17,692 nucleotides of DNA, from assembly GCA_027005175.1 (NCBI GenBank), contig JALTMC010000200.1:5097-22788 (forward strand), written 5' to 3'. The translations under genes were made by a program, and so were the position numbers. How positions within the stretch are numbered: position 1 is the stretch's first letter; each line of letters begins with the position of its first letter. This DNA is from Myxococcales bacterium. Lineage in GTDB: Bacteria > Myxococcota_C > UBA6777. This document shows, in pieces, positions 15,100-17,692 of the stretch. The notes beneath the pieces are model-generated. The model was not told the DNA's origin and searched no databases. It worked only from the letters and a program-made list of their open reading frames with translations.

Positions 15100-16794
15100 T
15101 TAGAGAGAGCAGATCTCGGAGCGACAGGTGCCTGGTTGTAGGGTGCGTTTGCAAAACAGTCCGCTGGCACAGGTGGTGAGACAGCTCTCTCCCGCTTTGG
15201 GGATGGGGGCACAAACGAGGGTTTTTGGTCCCTTTTGAATGCAAGCTCCCTGAGGACCACACTCATTGCCAACTCTACAAGACCCTCCAGAGGGTACATA
15301 GTTCTTACAGGTGATGGTAGAGTCGCAATAGCTGTTGAGACAGAGTCTTCCATTCAAGCATTTTTGACCCACTGTAGGAAGTTTTGTACACCGATCAGAA
15401 GAACATCCGAGGCCAGTTTCGCAGTTGGTGTCTTTGGTGCAGGGAGTTCCTTCTTGGGTTGGTCTTTGGCAAACCCCTTGTCCTTTCTTTTGTGTGTAGC
15501 AGGAGAGTCCAGCTGCACACTCTTTGACACCAAAGAGGCACGCCTTTCCCTCTGTGGGAAGAGTGACACACTGGCTTGTTTTTGTGTCACAGCCCAAGCC
15601 TGCGCCACAATCGCTACCAGAGCGACAGGTCTCTCCTTGTTTCGCAAGCTTTTTGCATTTTTTTGTTGTTCGATCGCAGGTATTTCCTTCGGCACACTGT
15701 GGTGTACTCTCGCAAGCATCCCCCACTTGTCCACGTTTCTGACAGCTTCCTTTTAATGCGAGTCCCAAGCATCGAAGGCCTTGCTGGCATTGGGGGTGGG
15801 CCATACAAGGTTGACCTTGTGCTACGCGTTTGACACACTTTTGTTTGTCCAGATCGCAGGCAAAGGCCGTCGCACACTGGCCTGCACGTTGGCAACGGTC
15901 TCCTTCCACGAGGGCTGTTTCACATTTTTGTTTGTTGGAACATCGCAAGGCGGGTTGGCAGTGTGAATCCTTGTTGCAATAGGCGTCTTTCTCTCCAGGC
16001 TTACGACAGCTAGGTTTGGTTTCTCCTTTGGGCGCATCAATCATGCACTTGAGACCAGTTTGGCATACAGACACGGTACACTCTTCCCCTTCTTTTGCCC
16101 AAGCCAAACATTTTTTACTTCCCGCAAAGAAACGGCAAGAACCTTTTCCATCAGCACATACGATATTGCTTATCTTGCTTGCACAGTTTTGTCCCAATCC
16201 TGCTTTGTCTTGGTATGTGCTAACACAAGTTTGTTGTAAGGCCTCAGCGTTTTCATTTTTGCATTGTTGACCGGCTTTATTAAAGGCGGCAAGACACGCA
16301 TTCATGTGGTTTTCTGAAACCACAACATGACCAGCAGCCAGAGCCAGCTTTTCCTTGGACGCTCCTGCGATACATTGTGGTATCAGTTTGCTTTTGCAGT
16401 CTGCAAGATCAGCAAAGGGGAGTGTGACTCCCTGGCAACACTTAAAGAGAGGCTGACATCGAGCTGTCGCGAGCTTTTGGCAGATCTTCTCCACCGTCAG
16501 AGAGGAGGCAGGTGTGTCTCTGGGAGGATCTTCGATGACGGTATTCTCTCTCTTTTGCTCTGTGGGTTCTGAGGTATCCGGGGGATTCGATGGCTCCAGC
16601 TTTTTGTCCTGGCCGACAGGAGCATCTCTCGTGAGCTCTTGTTGCACTTCTGTGTTGTTTGAGGCATCACCTTGATCTTGAATCACAGTCTCTTGCCCTT
16701 TTTCCGTTGTGTTCACATCGGGACCACAAGACGCATAAGAGAGGACAAGAACACATACAAAGGACAAACAACCATAAAAGAATGCACGATTCAT
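15100..16794 (-). CDS. Cysteine-rich lipoprotein with Dickkopf-like four-cysteine modules
   Basis: A 564-residue predicted lipoprotein. The signal peptide MNRAFFYGCLSF... runs to SYASC, with C23 as the likely lipidated residue. Residues 24-98 are a Gln/Glu/Asp/Pro/Thr-rich linker. Residues about 100-205 form a cysteine-bearing helical domain (CQKLATARC..LFKCC). From about 215 to the end there are roughly a dozen modules of about 30 residues with the pattern G-x-x-C-x(5-7)-C-x(2)-GL-x-C-x(5-9)-C, like the Dickkopf N-terminal cysteine-rich domains common in myxobacterial lipoproteins. It should be a rigid, disulfide-bonded outer-membrane or surface protein; ligand and role are unknown. I chose the second of two adjacent ATGs (16794) because GGAG lies six bases upstream; 16797 is possible. 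An upstream extension to 16968 precedes the signal peptide and is unlikely. It converges on the DUF3754 gene. Confidence 0.9.
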   Translation of the reverse strand: MNRAFFYGCLSFVCVLVLSYASCGPDVNTTEKGQETVIQDQGDASNNTEVQQELTRDAPVGQDKKLEPSNPPDTSEPTEQKRENTVIEDPPRDTPASSLTVEKICQKLATARCQPLFKCCQGVTLPFADLADCKSKLIPQCIAGASKEKLALAAGHVVVSENHMNACLAAFNKAGQQCKNENAEALQQTCVSTYQDKAGLGQNCASKISNIVCADGKGSCRFFAGSKKCLAWAKEGEECTVSVCQTGLKCMIDAPKGETKPSCRKPGEKDAYCNKDSHCQPALRCSNKQKCETALVEGDRCQRAGQCATAFACDLDKQKCVKRVAQGQPCMAHPQCQQGLRCLGLALKGSCQKRGQVGDACESTPQCAEGNTCDRTTKKCKKLAKQGETCRSGSDCGAGLGCDTKTSQCVTLPTEGKACLFGVKECAAGLSCYTQKKGQGVCQRPTQEGTPCTKDTNCETGLGCSSDRCTKLPTVGQKCLNGRLCLNSYCDSTITCKNYVPSGGSCRVGNECGPQGACIQKGPKTLVCAPIPKAGESCLTTCASGLFCKRTLQPGTCRSEICSL

Positions 16795-16837
16795 CATTTT
16801 CTCCAGTTTTCTTCCATCTCTTGCTAGCCAGAAACTC

Positions 16838-16865
16838 CTGATATGAGTTGGAGTTGGTAACTCAA
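16838..16865 (-). promoter_or_regulatory. Weak candidate promoter for the cysteine-rich lipoprotein
   Basis: Read on the minus strand, TTGAGT (16865-16860) and TATCAG (16843-16838) are separated by 16 bases and lie about 45 bases before the start codon. Each matches the sigma-70 consensus at about four of six positions. This is a visual match only. Confidence 0.25.
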
Positions 16866-16875
16866 ATATCCTTTC

Positions 16876-16900
16876 AAACTCGTGACTCACGAGTTTTTTT
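16876..16900 (+). terminator. Intrinsic-terminator-like hairpin, possibly bidirectional
   Basis: AAACTCGTG (16876-16884), loop ACT, CACGAGTTT (16888-16896), followed by TTTT to 16900: a 9-bp stem with a seven-T run on the plus strand. No plus-strand gene is upstream, so its likely use is to end minus-strand transcripts of the 17032-17692 gene, where only TTTG follows the stem. The segment GAGTTTTTTT (16891-16900) can instead pair with AAAAAAACTC (16907-16916), giving a mutually exclusive 10-bp stem. Confidence 0.55.
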
Positions 16901-17031
16901 ATCAGAAAAAAAACTCTTATGTTAGGGGGTGGAGACCCTCTCCCGATCGTGGACCCGGCAGAATCCATAGGAGGAAGTCCGGATGGGGCGGGGGTCTTTT
17001 TTCCATGTGCAAAATCATGGGGTTTTATGGA

Positions 17032-17692
17032 TCATCCCGGCTCACTTGTGTCAATCTCTGTGTTGCTCGCCAACTCTTCCGTTTGGCCTGGATCTTCTTC
17101 GAGCGGAGTGGAGTTTTGGTTCTGTTGTTTGTGTCGAAGAGCGAGGATCTCTTCTGTCATGAAGGTCACTTGTGGTGGGAGGTTCTTCATCTGAGCAATA
17201 CGTTCGAGATGTGAGGTGAGTAATTGAGGCAGGATTTGCAATGTGACAGAGGGTGGTGCGTCAGGGTTTTGCGTGATGGCAAGCTTCACACGATAGCGAT
17301 TGATCCATCGAGGGTGGTTGGCAACTTCTGAGAGTACCTCCGGACGATTGGGGCGACGTGAGCAAATACGTAGGACCTCTCGTTCTGTGATGCGGGGGTT
17401 GCGCAACAGGTTATGAATGACTGTAGGATCTGGGTCTAGCAGTAGCTTCTCTAGCATCGTTGGATTGGGGTGCCGTGCCAAATATTTTCGCATTCCCAGG
17501 GGAGTTCCACTGAGGGCAGGGTGCCCCTTGGTGGCAGACGACTCTGTGGGTGTATTGCTCGCTAGCAATAACCTCTGCACCTGTGAGTAGCCGTAGTGAT
17601 GAGCCTGGCCATAGATATCACGCACTTGCTGGTAAGTCAGAGCATGGGTGGCGTCGGGTTGATCCTGAAGTGCTACAAGTAAGGGTGTTGCT
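17032..17692 (-). CDS. Helical-repeat (leucine-rich-repeat-variant-like) protein, 5' end beyond the window
   Basis: The frame is open from the right edge to the stop at 17032 (219 residues visible), so the start lies outside. A GTG at 17625 could be mistaken for a start, but coding continues upstream as LLVALQDQPDATHALTYQQ. Residues after the Ser/Thr-rich linker contain about five units of 20-25 residues with the pattern L-x-x-NP-x(3-4)-L-x-x-L, for example RKYLARHPNPTMLEKLL, HNLLRNPRITEREVLRIC and VKLAITQNPDAPPSVTLQIL. This matches leucine-rich-repeat-variant/HEAT-like solenoids often seen as uncharacterised proteins in Myxococcota and related groups. The last 33 residues are a Gln/Asn/Glu-rich, probably disordered tail. 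It has no signal peptide in the visible part, so cytoplasmic protein binding is the likely role. The fold is inferred; the function is unknown. Confidence 0.82.
   Translation of the reverse strand, partial: ATPLLVALQDQPDATHALTYQQVRDIYGQAHHYGYSQVQRLLLASNTPTESSATKGHPALSGTPLGMRKYLARHPNPTMLEKLLLDPDPTVIHNLLRNPRITEREVLRICSRRPNRPEVLSEVANHPRWINRYRVKLAITQNPDAPPSVTLQILPQLLTSHLERIAQMKNLPPQVTFMTEEILALRHKQQNQNSTPLEEDPGQTEELASNTEIDTSEPG

Noticed and set aside
14978-15262. Minus-strand open frame in the convergent gap (ending GSPVGVKP)
   Set aside because: Most of it is antisense-frame overlap with the lipoprotein gene, and the rest is the hairpin cluster. It has no start signal or recognisable domain.
16795-16968. 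N-terminal extension of the cysteine-rich lipoprotein
   Set aside because: It would bury the lipoprotein signal peptide 58 residues inside the protein and would run through the hairpin region. GGAG sits directly before the ATG pair at 16797/16794.
16968-17010. AGGAGGAAGTCCGGATGGGG, reminiscent of the conserved GAGGAAAGTCCGG of RNase P RNA
   Set aside because: The remaining RNase P RNA elements are absent, and the gap is too short, with a coding gene beginning at 17032. A chance match.

Overview
The window looks like chromosome from a myxobacterium-like organism (Myxococcota or a close relative) of moderate GC content, by eye near 50%. The argument rests on gene content. There is a Ser/Thr kinase fused to an AAA ATPase, a giant surface protein ending in a GC / transmembrane / Arg-Arg tail (MYXO-CTERM type), a lipoprotein made of many small four-cysteine (Dickkopf-like) modules, and a protein with leucine-rich-repeat-variant-like helical repeats. 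No rRNA, tRNA, CRISPR array, transposase or phage gene is visible.

Layout. Positions 1-1815 (minus) carry the N-terminal 605 residues of the kinase-ATPase, open at the left edge. A 325-bp gap (1816-2140) holds a 23-bp tandem repeat of about 6.7 copies. Positions 2141-3058 (minus) encode a zinc-ribbon, two-helix membrane protein of unknown function. It diverges, with 16 bp between start codons, from a thioredoxin-reductase-fold flavoprotein (3075-3992, plus) that has lost both redox-active cysteines. The 276-bp gap after it contains several degenerate direct repeats, including a copy of the 3' end of the flavoprotein gene. Positions 4269-10859 (plus) encode a 2196-residue secreted protein with 15 cadherin-like/He_PIG domains, 7 PKD-like domains and a C-terminal surface-anchoring signal. 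Its stop codon abuts the start of 10860-12932, a lipoprotein alpha/beta-hydrolase, so the two very probably form one translationally coupled unit. A 44-bp repeat (2.9 copies), each copy containing a hairpin, follows. Positions 13139-14944 (plus) encode a DUF3754/TMEM143-like membrane protein. It converges on 15100-16794 (minus), a cysteine-rich lipoprotein, across a 155-bp gap packed with small perfect hairpins. The last gene (17032-17692, minus) is 5'-truncated by the right edge.

How the genes may fit together. The theme is the cell envelope. A very long extracellular adhesin-like stalk is coupled to an outer-membrane hydrolase, a disulfide-rich lipoprotein lies nearby, and two integral membrane proteins of unknown role are present. 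A large sensor kinase-ATPase heads the minus-strand group. I see no defence or biosynthetic cluster. The most distinctive candidates are the adhesin-hydrolase pair, the CxxC-less reductase paired with a zinc-ribbon membrane protein, and the unusual density of non-triplet tandem repeats and hairpins between genes.
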